A stretch of 64,000 nucleotides of DNA from Propionigenium maris DSM 9537 (GTDB lineage Bacteria; Fusobacteriota; Fusobacteriia; Fusobacteriales; Fusobacteriaceae), in the NCBI RefSeq assembly GCF_027925155.1, contig NZ_BSDY01000013.1:18343-82342 (forward strand), in the 5' to 3' direction. Of the stretch, positions 1-8,301 are shown one piece after another (positions within the stretch are counted from its first letter, which is position 1; every line of letters begins with the position of its first letter). Position numbers and translations under genes: made by a program. Under the pieces are notes generated by a model. It did no database searches, was not told the DNA's origin, and was given only the letters and a program-made list of their open reading frames with translations.

Positions 1-418
1 GAACAAACTTCATATACTTTTTGAAGTTCTCGTGGTAGTGGGTACCGTGTTTTTCATCTATTTCAAAGGTAGTACTGTAGATGGCATTGAAGGCATCCAT
101 CCCCACACATCTCTGGAAACATGAAGCTGTCTTCTGTCCAAGAAGTCTCTGCATCTTAACCTTGTTTTTCAGGTCCTCTGTACTCTGATGAAGATGGCAG
201 AAACGGTTAACTCTCTCCCCTGTGATATTGGATACTGCTGTCATTACCTCTCTGTGCTCATCCTCATGAGCCAGGTCATAGGTTGCAGCTACTGAATTCA
301 TCGACGGTCTGATCATAGGGTGGTCCACAAAATTCTCTACTAATTCCCCCATTAGATAGACCTTGGTTTTCATCTTTCTTAAACTTTCAAGATATTCTTT
401 ACCTGTCATCAATGCCAT
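1..418 (-). CDS. abfD: 4-hydroxybutyryl-CoA dehydratase / vinylacetyl-CoA isomerase, N-terminal part (runs off the window)
   Basis: About 139 N-terminal residues are inside the window; the full enzyme is about 490. The reading begins MALMTGKEYLESLRKM and contains DHPMIRPSMNSVA and QRLLGQKTASCFQRCVGMDAF, matching Clostridium aminobutyricum AbfD as I recall it. The two cysteines C100 and C104 (CFQRC) correspond to the first two ligands of the catalytic [4Fe-4S] cluster. The FAD and iron-sulfur enzyme dehydrates 4-hydroxybutyryl-CoA to crotonyl-CoA in succinate or 4-aminobutyrate fermentation. Start at 418 is supported by GGAGAG eight bases upstream; an in-frame ATG at 409 is less likely. Neighbouring pathway genes would lie left of the window. 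Confidence 0.9.
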   Translation of the reverse strand, partial: MALMTGKEYLESLRKMKTKVYLMGELVENFVDHPMIRPSMNSVAATYDLAHEDEHREVMTAVSNITGERVNRFCHLHQSTEDLKNKVKMQRLLGQKTASCFQRCVGMDAFNAIYSTTFEIDEKHGTHYHENFKKYMKFV

Positions 419-787
419 TCACAACACTCTCCTTCTATTTTTAATTTAAAAATAATAATAATCTTATTTTCATTAAAGAATTCAGAACTTTGTTAACAAT
501 TTTCACTAGAAGATAGCTCACACTTTTCATAAAGGCAAGAGTATTTTTTTTATTTTTACTTGTTTTTAATCCTGTTTTAATAAACAAAAACTGTTAAATT
601 GTTATTTTTTTGGTACAGACTTGTATAAAGACAATTGATGTGCTTTAATATCCTTTTTCATTCTAAAAGACAAAAAACTATAAATAATTATGTTTTTCAC
701 TTTTTAGAACCGATACCAAATTATATTTTTTCAAAAAAATACAATTATTTTAAAAGGAAACTGCTGGCGAATAAACACTTTTTTCAT
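419..787. other. AT-rich intergenic stretch
   Basis: Very AT-rich spacer between the partial abfD and the terminator of the HD-GYP gene. It should hold the abfD promoter on the minus strand, but no hexamer pair stands out clearly. A 76-codon reading frame on + (635-865) has no ribosome-binding site, runs through the terminator hairpin and looks like chance. Confidence 0.5.
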
Positions 788-833
788 AAAAAAAGATCCC
801 GCCTATGGACAAAAGTGCACATAGGTCGGGACC
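788..833 (-). terminator. Intrinsic terminator of the HD-GYP gene
   Basis: Inverted repeat with arms 795-807 and 820-833 (cataggtcggg pairing with its near complement), followed on the minus strand by a T tract (A run at 788-794). Confidence 0.85.
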
Positions 834-847
834 TAATAAAATTATTT

Positions 848-2335
848 TTATTGGGAAAACTTTAAAAATATTTCTTCAAATTTCTGGTGAACTCTTTTAA
901 AGGATTCCAGTACATCGGGATCGAAGTGCTCCGGCATGCTTCTACCATCTCCCTCTGTGATAATTTTTACTACTTCCTTGTGGGGGAGGGCATCCTTATA
1001 GTGCCTCTTGCTCATGAGGGCGTCGTAGACATCAGCTATGGTCATGAGTCTTGCAGAGACAGGAATATCCTCTCCAGAGAGTCCCTCAGGATACCCTGAA
1101 CCATCCCATTTTTCGTGGTGGGAGTAGGCTATCTCCTTGGCAAAACGGAGAAAGGAGTTGGTACCCATTGTTTTTTCTGTTCTCGCTATGGCATCTCTTC
1201 CATAGGTTGTATGCTTCTTCATCTTCTCAAACTCCTCTTCAGTTAACTTCCCGGGCTTCATAAGGATAGAATCTGGTATTCCCACCTTACCTATATCGTG
1301 GAGGGGAGCTGAGTTAACGATGAGTTCAATATTTTTTTCATTTAAGTAGTGGGAAAACCTTGGATGTTCTCTGAGATCCTCTGCTAGGACTTTAACATAA
1401 TCCTTGGTTCGCTGAATATGCGCACCTGTTTCGTTGTCTCTGATTTCAGCCAAACTTGCTAGGCTTCTGATAGTTATATCCTGAGTTACCTTAATCTTCC
1501 TTGTACGTTCCTTCACTCTTTTTTCCAAGACATCATTTTGTTCCTCCAGCTTTCTCTTGATTTTCTTCAGTTCCAGGTCTCTGATATTTATTTGTTTGAT
1601 CATAGAGTTGAACTTCTGGATCAGGTAACTAAACTCCCCGTGGGAGTTATGCTTGATCTCATGCTTATAGTCACCGTCGGAAACTTCAACTACAGCATTG
1701 AATAATTTTATAATTGGCATAAAAAACTGGTTTATCAATAGAAAAAAGATGCTTAAAAGAAGTAAAATACCACTGGCAATATATTTTTTAATAAATAAAT
1801 TTCTATTCCTCAAAAGAATCCTCTCATAGGATTCAACATTTGCCCTGACAAAAATAACACCGACTATATCATTTTTACTTACACTGCTATACCTTTCTCC
1901 CTTGATGGGAACTGCAACCTCAAAAACCTTTTTTTCAAAATTGGAAGAGATACTCTGGAGTTTATTTTGGTCTATAACCTTATCTACAATTGTTAGCTCC
2001 AGCTTTTTATTTATTTCATCTTTATTGTTGGAGGAAAGGATTCGGTCGTGGAGGTCATACACCCTTATTGTTTCTATAAAGGAGTATGCGCCTATGTTTT
2101 CAACCATCCTCTGGATGGAGTTAAAATCCTCCTTCTCTAAAAGGACTGAAATACCAAAATCCAGACCAGATAATGCAGAAAATACCTCCTCCTCTGCATG
2201 TTTTTCAAAATAATCGTGAAAGAGATTATCCGTTAGAGTAAAGGAAAAAAAGATATTTACCACTATAACAGCCATTATTCCCGTGGCGATCTTTAGATAA
2301 AAGTTTATAAAGGACCGATTCAACTCTCTAATCAT
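848..2335 (-). CDS. Membrane-anchored HD-GYP phosphodiesterase (c-di-GMP signalling)
   Basis: About 495 residues. One transmembrane segment near residues 14-35, an extracytoplasmic sensor region of about 150 residues, a second membrane segment near 188-208, then a HAMP-like and coiled-coil linker and an HD-GYP domain over the last 200 residues. HDIGKVGIPD and HHEKWDGSGYPEGL give the HD and GYP signatures expected of an active c-di-GMP hydrolase. The gene follows the binding-protein gene and overlaps its end, so they form one transcript. A TTG at 2344 is possible, but the ATG at 2335 is better placed behind GGAG. Output is probably controlled by the periplasmic partner encoded upstream (inference). 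Confidence 0.88.
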   Translation of the reverse strand: MIRELNRSFINFYLKIATGIMAVIVVNIFFSFTLTDNLFHDYFEKHAEEEVFSALSGLDFGISVLLEKEDFNSIQRMVENIGAYSFIETIRVYDLHDRILSSNNKDEINKKLELTIVDKVIDQNKLQSISSNFEKKVFEVAVPIKGERYSSVSKNDIVGVIFVRANVESYERILLRNRNLFIKKYIASGILLLLSIFFLLINQFFMPIIKLFNAVVEVSDGDYKHEIKHNSHGEFSYLIQKFNSMIKQINIRDLELKKIKRKLEEQNDVLEKRVKERTRKIKVTQDITIRSLASLAEIRDNETGAHIQRTKDYVKVLAEDLREHPRFSHYLNEKNIELIVNSAPLHDIGKVGIPDSILMKPGKLTEEEFEKMKKHTTYGRDAIARTEKTMGTNSFLRFAKEIAYSHHEKWDGSGYPEGLSGEDIPVSARLMTIADVYDALMSKRHYKDALPHKEVVKIITEGDGRSMPEHFDPDVLESFKRVHQKFEEIFLKFSQ

Positions 2336-3302
2336 CTCCCTCAACTCCAGCCGAGTTAACTATGCTGGGGTCAAATAGCTTACCTGTATCAAGATCAGTT
2401 GATATGAGGTTGCTTTCAGCAAGAAAAACCTTGATACCCTCCAATTCTCTCTTGAAGTCTTCTGAGAGGAAGGTTTCCCTATTTTCTTTTAGAGTGAAGA
2501 AGTAGAAGCTCTCGTAAAAGGATTTAAAATCCTCATAGGGAGTTCCCTCCTGGGCAGCCATGATTTCATAAGCTTCCCGAGGGTTATCTCTTACAAACTC
2601 CTGAGCTCTGTACCAGGCTCTTAAAATATTAACATAGTCCTCCTTCCTTTCATTTAAAACCTCGCTTCTGGCAACTAAAGTATCTATAATCTTGAAGGTA
2701 TCTGAAGTAGAGATAATTATCTTTCCCATCCCCCTGTCAGCTGCCTGGCTGAGAAAGGGTTCATAGGTAAAGCAACCATCTACCTCTCCAGCTATAAAAC
2801 GTCTCATCCCTTCCTCTGAATCTATAGGAATAATTGTTACCTCTTCCTCCCTTATCCCTGCTTCCTTTAATAATTTGTGCAGAAGAAAGTGTTCATCGGT
2901 CCCCACTTCCACAGCTATCCTTCTTTCCTTGAGATCATGAATATCTTCAATGCCTTCCTTAACCACCAGGCCATCTGCACCTCTTATCATATCTGAGGAA
3001 AGAATTATCTTGGCCTCCTCTCCCCTGGAGTTGTAGTACACAGCATTAAAGTAGGTAGAGTGGGTCAGGTCTGTTTTCCCCACATAAAGAGAAGCCATAT
3101 TGTCCGACCATGTGGAAAATCTTATAATCTCCACAGGAGTATCTCCAAAATATCCCTTCTCCTGGGCAATATACCATAGTTCACAGGGGGGCCAGCCATT
3201 AACACCTATCTTAATGGGTTCCTCATAGGAATTACATGCAGCAAGTAAAGGGAGGACTACTCCTATAAATAAATTGATAATCTTGTTTTTTCTAATCTTC
3301 AT
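2335..3302 (-). CDS. NMT1/TauT-type substrate-binding lipoprotein, partner of the HD-GYP sensor
   Basis: 324 residues (true end 2328, overlapping the next gene by a few bases). The N-terminus has a lysine-rich start, hydrophobic core and lipobox LLAAC, so it is a lipoprotein. The body IGVNGWPPCELWYIAQEKGYF and later EVGTDEHFLLHKLLKEAG resembles periplasmic-binding proteins of the nitrate/taurine/thiamine-precursor (NMT1, SsuA) class. No permease or ATPase gene is nearby; instead the gene overlaps a membrane HD-GYP gene. It may therefore present a ligand to the sensor region of the HD-GYP protein rather than feed a transporter. The ligand is unknown. AAGGGG upstream supports the start. Confidence 0.85.
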
Positions 3303-3494
3303 CTTCGTCCCCTTTTCTTAACTACTACAAAATAAAAATCATAACTTTCTTATTAAAATACGATTATTCTAAATATAGATTACTAAAAATAAACTTCTAT
3401 CCCTTCAAATAAATTAAACTCATACTTCCAGCTCATTCTTCTAGAGGGATGTAGCTCCTCCTCAATAGAGCTAGGCACCTTCTATAAAAAGGTA

Positions 3495-3523
3495 TCAAAA
3501 AAGCCCAGACTAACGTCTGAGCT
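3495..3523 (-). terminator. Intrinsic terminator of the XRE-cupin gene
   Basis: Hairpin agcccaga / tctgagct at 3502-3523 with one mismatch, followed on the minus strand by six T. Confidence 0.75.
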
Positions 3524-3536
3524 CCTCTATACTCTA

Positions 3537-4076
3537 TTAAAATGAAGGTGGAGTACTTATCCATACTACCTTGGCAGGAGATTTCCCGCAATTGGAGATA
3601 TAGTGGGTCTTTCTACACTTATAGTAGAAGCTTTCTCCCTTTTTTGCTCTGTGCTTCTTCTCACCCAGATGGATACAGACACTTCCCTGGAGGACATATC
3701 CAAACTCCTCTCCCTCATGGGCTGATTCCTCCTTATACTGTCCCCCTGGTTCTAAGGTAATAAGGATGGGTTCCATATCGTTCTTCTGGGCATTGGGTAC
3801 AATCCAGTCTATCTTATATCCCAGCTCCTCGTCCTCTACCTCGAAGAAGTCTTCCCTGGTAAAGACTATTTTTTCAGGTTCCTCCTCATTAAAGAACTCC
3901 TTAAGGTTTGTTCCCAGGCTCTCCAGTATATCAACCAGGGTAGCAATGGAAGGTGAGGTTAGATCCCTTTCCAGCTGAGAGATGAATCCCTTGGAGAGTT
4001 CACATCTGTCTGCCAACTCCTCCTGTGTTAAAAATTTTTCCAGTCTTAAACGTTTAATCTTTTCTCCAATAATCAT
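3537..4076 (-). CDS. XRE-family regulator with C-terminal cupin domain
   Basis: 179 residues from the ATG at 4076 (AAGGG box upstream). Residues 4-60 are an XRE/Cro helix-turn-helix (TQEELADRCELSKGFISQLERD); residues about 105-175 are a small cupin barrel (PGGQYKEESAHEGEEFGYVL). This architecture is that of PuuR/SinR-cupin regulators, several of which control polyamine or amino-acid genes. It is transcribed divergently from the spermidine operon and is the obvious candidate regulator of it (inference). The reading frame stays open to 4262, but that extension would start upstream of the gene's own promoter at 4146-4174, so the shorter start is preferred. Confidence 0.88.
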   Translation of the reverse strand: MIIGEKIKRLRLEKFLTQEELADRCELSKGFISQLERDLTSPSIATLVDILESLGTNLKEFFNEEEPEKIVFTREDFFEVEDEELGYKIDWIVPNAQKNDMEPILITLEPGGQYKEESAHEGEEFGYVLQGSVCIHLGEKKHRAKKGESFYYKCRKTHYISNCGKSPAKVVWISTPPSF

Positions 4077-4145
4077 AAATATCCCTTCATTTTTAGTTCG
4101 CAATATTAATTGTAGATACCAATGTTTTGCCATTTTCTTCCTTAA

Positions 4146-4174
4146 ATTATATATCTTAACACATAATAAATCAA
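4146..4174 (-). promoter_or_regulatory. Promoter of the XRE-cupin gene
   Basis: Minus-strand TTGATT and TATAAT separated by exactly 17 bases, about 60 bases upstream of the start at 4076. Confidence 0.7.
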
Positions 4175-4202
4175 GTCCAGGGAAGTTTTGGTAAAATAAT
4201 AG

Positions 4203-4231
4203 TTGACATGAAAGTTTAAATATACTATACT
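4203..4231 (+). promoter_or_regulatory. Strong promoter of the spermidine operon
   Basis: TTGACA at 4203-4208, 17-base spacer, TATACT at 4226-4231: near consensus. It lies back to back with the XRE-cupin promoter. A further ggTATACTt at 4248-4254 lies just downstream of the probable start point; the repeated tatact/gtatac motifs could be an operator. Confidence 0.75.
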
Positions 4232-4237
4232 TCTTTT

Positions 4238-4502
4238 CGGAAATATGGTATACTTTAATCATATTTAAAGTTCATATATATTAAACTCAAGGAATCGATT
4301 AGCCAGATAAAAAAGAGATTTTTTTTAAAAAAATCTTAATGGTAGTAATTTTTAAAAAAACAAAAGTTATGATTCGGAGTCAACAATAACAGTAGCTTTA
4401 CGAGATAAGTTTATATAAAAAGTAAAGTTTTTTTTAAAACATAAAGTTTACTAATATTAATCTTGAGATATAGTTTTACACTACACGAAGTGAGGAAAAA
4501 GA
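4238..4502 (+). promoter_or_regulatory. Long leader of the spermidine operon
   Basis: If transcription starts near 4238, the untranslated leader is about 265 bases. It has a possible long-range pairing between ACTCaaggAATC (around 4287-4298) and GATTcggAGT (around 4371-4380), an AT hairpin around 4311-4338, and CTTTAC/GTAAAG followed by eight T at 4393-4437. These could form an attenuator, but pairs are weak and AT-rich. No known riboswitch class is recognised. Confidence 0.4.
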
Positions 4503-5957
4503 ATGAAAAATCAAAATGAAACTCCATTATTTGATGCACTAAAAAACTATCAGAAAGACAACATTATATCCTTTGATGTGCCTGGTCACAAGAAGAATTC
4601 CAAGGGGTTAGCTGAGTTTTCAGAGGTTATGGGGGAGAAGATTCTTCAGATGGATGCAAACTCCATGAAGCAGTTGGATCACCTGAGCAACCCAACTGGA
4701 GTTATAAAAAAAGCTGAGGAGCTTATGGCAGATGCCTATGGCAGTGACCACTCCTTTTTCCTTGTGAATGGAACTACTTCAGGGGTACAGGCTATGATCA
4801 TGAGTGCAGTGAAGCCGGGGGAGAAGATAATCCTTCCCAGAAATGCCCATAAGTCAGCGGTAAATGCTCTTATACTCAGTGCTGCTATACCAGTGTATAT
4901 ACAGCCAGAGATAGATTCAGAGCTTGGAATCTCCACAGGTATCTCAGTGAAGAACCTGGAGGAGGCCATTGCAGAAAATCCAGATGCCAAAGCGGTATTC
5001 CTCATGAACCCCACATACTACGGGGCTATCTCAAATCTTTCTAAGATAATAAACCTGTCCCACAGAAATGGTATGGCTGTTCTGGTAGATGAAGCCCACG
5101 GTGCTCACCTTCCCTTTTCAGAGGAACTGCCGAAAAATGCTATGAAGCTGGGAGCAGATATGGCAGCTGTAAGTCTTCATAAGACTGGAGGTTCCCTTAC
5201 TCAGAGCTCAGCCCTTCTTCTAAACGAGGGATTCATAGGTTACAGCAGCGTTAAGACGGTGCTGAACCTGACTCAGACTACCAGTGCTTCATACCTTCTT
5301 ATGGGGAGCCTGGATGTAGCCAGAAAAAATCTGTCGGTAAATGGAGAGAAGAGATTCAGGGAGATCCTTCAGTGGCTGAGAGAGGCCAGAGAAAGATTAA
5401 ACAAGATAGACGGAATCTATGCCTTTGGCAAGGAAACAATAGATGGAAACGGGACCTATGCCTTTGATGAAACTAAGCTTGGTATAAACGTCAACAAAAC
5501 AGGTTTAAGCGGATTTGAGGTCTACGATATCCTGAGGGATGAATACAATATTCAGGTGGAGCTTGCAGATACCTACAATATCCTTGCTATAGTAAGTGTG
5601 GGAGACACCAGGGAAAACCTTATGGCCCTTGTGGATGCCATAGAGGATCTTGTGGAAAAGCACAGGGAGGAGCCCTTCACTGTAAAGTGTATTCCCCTTT
5701 GCAACCCTAAGATAATAGTATCCCCAAGGAGCGCATTTTATGCTGAAAAGAAGGTAGTTTCCCTTAAAAATGCTGTGGGAGAGATAAGCGGGGAATCCAT
5801 CATGGCTTATCCGCCGGGGATTCCAATTGTTACCCCTGGAGAGAAGATAACCCAGGAGATGATTGATTATATAGGATTATTAAAGGAAGAACGTACTGTC
5901 CTTACAGGGACTGAAGACCCTGAGGTCAATAATATAAAAGTTTTAGGAATGAACTAG
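4503..5957 (+). CDS. speA: Arginine decarboxylase (fold-type I, PLP)
   Basis: 484 residues, the size of the Gram-positive-type Orn/Lys/Arg decarboxylases. The sequence SLHKTGGSLTQSSALL carries the PLP lysine, about K227, and VDEAHGAHLPF carries the PLP-binding aspartate. The family includes lysine, ornithine and arginine decarboxylases; arginine is assigned because an agmatinase gene closes the operon. Product agmatine is then turned into putrescine by SpeB. GTGAGG precedes the ATG. The gene is first of four and only nine bases separate it from speD. Confidence 0.9.
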   Translation: MKNQNETPLFDALKNYQKDNIISFDVPGHKKNSKGLAEFSEVMGEKILQMDANSMKQLDHLSNPTGVIKKAEELMADAYGSDHSFFLVNGTTSGVQAMIMSAVKPGEKIILPRNAHKSAVNALILSAAIPVYIQPEIDSELGISTGISVKNLEEAIAENPDAKAVFLMNPTYYGAISNLSKIINLSHRNGMAVLVDEAHGAHLPFSEELPKNAMKLGADMAAVSLHKTGGSLTQSSALLLNEGFIGYSSVKTVLNLTQTTSASYLLMGSLDVARKNLSVNGEKRFREILQWLREARERLNKIDGIYAFGKETIDGNGTYAFDETKLGINVNKTGLSGFEVYDILRDEYNIQVELADTYNILAIVSVGDTRENLMALVDAIEDLVEKHREEPFTVKCIPLCNPKIIVSPRSAFYAEKKVVSLKNAVGEISGESIMAYPPGIPIVTPGEKITQEMIDYIGLLKEERTVLTGTEDPEVNNIKVLGMN

Positions 5958-5966
5958 GAGGAAAAA

Positions 5967-6389
5967 ATGAAATTAGAAACTTTAGGAAGACACATATTAA
6001 TTGAGTACTACAACTGTGATGAGGAAGTAATGAAGAGCCACGAGCTTATTGAAAAATATATGAATGAAGCAGCAGCAGCAGCTAATGCCACTATAGTAAA
6101 CTCTGTTTTCCACCACTTCAACCCATATGGAGTATCTGGAGCGGTTATCATCGCAGAGTCACACCTGGCTATCCACACATGGCCAGAGTATGGGTATGCA
6201 GCAGTAGATGTATTTACATGTGGAGACACTATCGATCCTTGGGTTGCATTTGATTACCTGGAGAAGGCTTTTGGAGCCAGCAGAAGTGAGTCTATAGAGG
6301 TTCCTAGAGGAATGACTGAAAAAATAAGAAAATTCCACCCAAGAGGGGAAGAACTTGGTAAAATAGTATTCAAGCCAGAGGAAAACTAA
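5967..6389 (+). CDS. speD: S-adenosylmethionine decarboxylase proenzyme (SpeH type)
   Basis: 140 residues, the usual size of the short bacterial/archaeal class. AESHLAIHTWPE holds the self-cleavage site: cleavage before S65 generates the pyruvoyl cofactor. H70 and C85 (FTCGD) are the other conserved catalytic residues. The enzyme makes decarboxylated SAM, the aminopropyl donor for SpeE. AGGAGG precedes the start. Position between speA and speE fits the pathway. Confidence 0.95.
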   Translation: MKLETLGRHILIEYYNCDEEVMKSHELIEKYMNEAAAAANATIVNSVFHHFNPYGVSGAVIIAESHLAIHTWPEYGYAAVDVFTCGDTIDPWVAFDYLEKAFGASRSESIEVPRGMTEKIRKFHPRGEELGKIVFKPEEN

Positions 6390-6428
6390 AAAGATCAGAT
6401 TAAAACTATTACTGAGGGAGGAATTTAA

Positions 6429-7289
6429 ATGTTAGATCTATGGTATACAGAGGAATGGACAGATAATTGTAGATTTTCACTAAAGGTAAAGGAGCAGATT
6501 CACTCGGAGCAGAGTGAGTTTCAGAAGATAGATTTCTTCAAGTCCGAGGAATTTGGAACATTCTTTACTCTTGACGGACTGATGATGGTAAATGAAAAGG
6601 ATGAGTTTGTTTACCACGATATGATAACCCACGTGGCACTGGCTACAAACCCTAATATCAAGAGAGTTCTTGTTATCGGTGGTGGAGACGGTGGTACTGT
6701 AAGAGAGGTTACAAGATATCCACACATTGAAAAGATAGATATGGTAGAGATAGATGAGAGAGTGGTAAGACTGTCTCAGAAATACCTTCCAATTACAGCA
6801 TCAAAGCTGGAGGATCCAAGGGTAACCCTTTACTTTGAGGATGGTCTTAAGTTTGTAGAGGAGAGTGCAGAGGGATCCTACGACCTTATCCTTGTGGATT
6901 CCACAGACCCTATCTCTGTTGGAGAGGGACTATTTACAACTGGATTCTATAAGAACTGCTACAGAGTACTGAGCGATGAGGGAATCCTTATAAACCAGCA
7001 CGAGTCTCCATACTTTGCCAAGTATGCAGCTGAGATGAAGAAGGCTCACAATAAGATAAAGAACCTTTTCCCAGTGGCTAAGGTATATCAATTCCACCAG
7101 CCTACATACCCATCTGGTCACTGGCTCTTTGGATTTGCTTCAAAGAAGTTTGATCCGATTGCAGACCACCAGAGAGAAGCTTGGGAGAAGTTTGGACTTA
7201 AGACAAGATACTACAACTCAGATATCCACACAGGGGCCTTTGCCCTGCCTACCTTTGTAAGGGAGATGTTGGAAGATGTGGAAGGATAG
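6429..7289 (+). CDS. speE: Spermidine synthase
   Basis: 286 residues. Rossmann methyltransferase-like fold with VLVIGGGDGGTVREV (cofactor-binding glycine loop) and LVDSTDPISVGEGLFT (catalytic aspartates of the gatekeeping loop). Transfers the aminopropyl group from decarboxylated SAM to putrescine. GGGAGG lies eight bases upstream of the ATG. The 3' end overlaps speB by 14 bases, indicating translational coupling. Confidence 0.95.
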   Translation: MLDLWYTEEWTDNCRFSLKVKEQIHSEQSEFQKIDFFKSEEFGTFFTLDGLMMVNEKDEFVYHDMITHVALATNPNIKRVLVIGGGDGGTVREVTRYPHIEKIDMVEIDERVVRLSQKYLPITASKLEDPRVTLYFEDGLKFVEESAEGSYDLILVDSTDPISVGEGLFTTGFYKNCYRVLSDEGILINQHESPYFAKYAAEMKKAHNKIKNLFPVAKVYQFHQPTYPSGHWLFGFASKKFDPIADHQREAWEKFGLKTRYYNSDIHTGAFALPTFVREMLEDVEG

Positions 7290-8133
7290 AAATATATCGA
7301 CATTTATAGCCTGCGAAAGCACCTATAAAGAAGCTGATACGGTTCTTTTCGGTGCTCCCTTTGACGGGACCACTACCTTCAGACCGGGGACAAGATTTGC
7401 CGCTGAAGTTATGAGGATGGAGTCCTATGGTCTTGAGACCTACAGCCCATACCTGGACAGGGATATGGAGGATTACTCTATCTTTGACGGGGGAGACCTG
7501 GAGCTGCCCTTTGGAAACAAGGAGAAGGCTCTGGATGCCATAGAGGACGCTGTAAAAACAATACTTACAGACGGAAAGAGACCATTTATGATAGGGGGAG
7601 AGCACCTGGTATCCCTTCCAGCTATAAAGGCGTGTTATGAGAAGTACCCGGATCTCCATGTAATCCACTTTGATGCTCACACAGATCTAAGAGAGGACTA
7701 TATGGGAGAGCCCCTGTCTCACTCATCTGTAATCAGAAGAGCATGGGATTTTCTGGGAGACGGAAGGATCAACCAGTTTGGAATAAGATCCGGTCTGAGA
7801 GAGGAGTTTAAGTGGGCAGCTGAGGGTCATACCAACCTCACAAAGTTTAACCTGGAGGGCCTTAAGGAAACTATAGATTCTCTCAAGGGGAAGCCTGTCT
7901 ACCTTACAATCGACCTGGATGTACTGGACCCATCGGTATTTCCCGGGACGGGAACTCCTGAACCTGGAGGAATCTCCTTCCACGATCTTCAGGGGGCCAT
8001 CAAGATGATGGAGACCCTTGATATAATCGGGCTGGATGTGGTGGAGCTGGCTCCCCACTACGATCAGAGCGGAGCATCTACAGCTGTAGCATGTAAAACA
8101 GTGAGAGAACTACTTCTCACTATCCAGAAATAG
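7276..8133 (+). CDS. speB: Agmatinase (ureohydrolase)
   Basis: 285 residues of the arginase/agmatinase fold. The binuclear manganese ligands are visible: GGEH (about residue 106-109), DAHTD (about 133-137) and LDVLDPSVFPGTGTPEPGG. Converts agmatine to putrescine and urea, joining SpeA to SpeE. Last gene of the operon, followed by a terminator at 8197-8238. Confidence 0.93.
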   Translation: MWKDRNISTFIACESTYKEADTVLFGAPFDGTTTFRPGTRFAAEVMRMESYGLETYSPYLDRDMEDYSIFDGGDLELPFGNKEKALDAIEDAVKTILTDGKRPFMIGGEHLVSLPAIKACYEKYPDLHVIHFDAHTDLREDYMGEPLSHSSVIRRAWDFLGDGRINQFGIRSGLREEFKWAAEGHTNLTKFNLEGLKETIDSLKGKPVYLTIDLDVLDPSVFPGTGTPEPGGISFHDLQGAIKMMETLDIIGLDVVELAPHYDQSGASTAVACKTVRELLLTIQK

Positions 8134-8163
8134 TCCTATTAGATAAAATTAAGGGTAAAGTTG

Positions 8164-8193
8164 TTGACAACTGCCTATGGATTTAAAGATAAT
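8164..8193 (+). promoter_or_regulatory. Promoter for the YibE/F-like gene
   Basis: TTGACA at 8164-8169, 18-base spacer, GATAAT at 8188-8193. Transcription would start inside the 5' arm of the spermidine-operon terminator, so this new transcript would escape that hairpin. Confidence 0.5.
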
Positions 8194-8196
8194 AGA

Positions 8197-8238
8197 GGAA
8201 GGTATCGGGATAACGGTATCTTCCTTTAAACTTTTTTT
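8197..8238 (+). terminator. Terminator of the spermidine operon
   Basis: ggaaggtatc/ggtatcttcc hairpin at 8197-8224 (two G-U pairs, 8-base loop), followed by a T-rich tract ending in seven T. Confidence 0.75.
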
Positions 8239-8301
8239 GGAGTTTTAAAGTCAATTATTATGGTGCCACAGGCATCTTTTAACTTATCTAGGAGGAACAA
8301 G

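Noticed and set aside
635..865. 76-codon + frame left of the HD-GYP gene
   Set aside because: No ribosome-binding site, AT-rich random composition, passes through a terminator hairpin.
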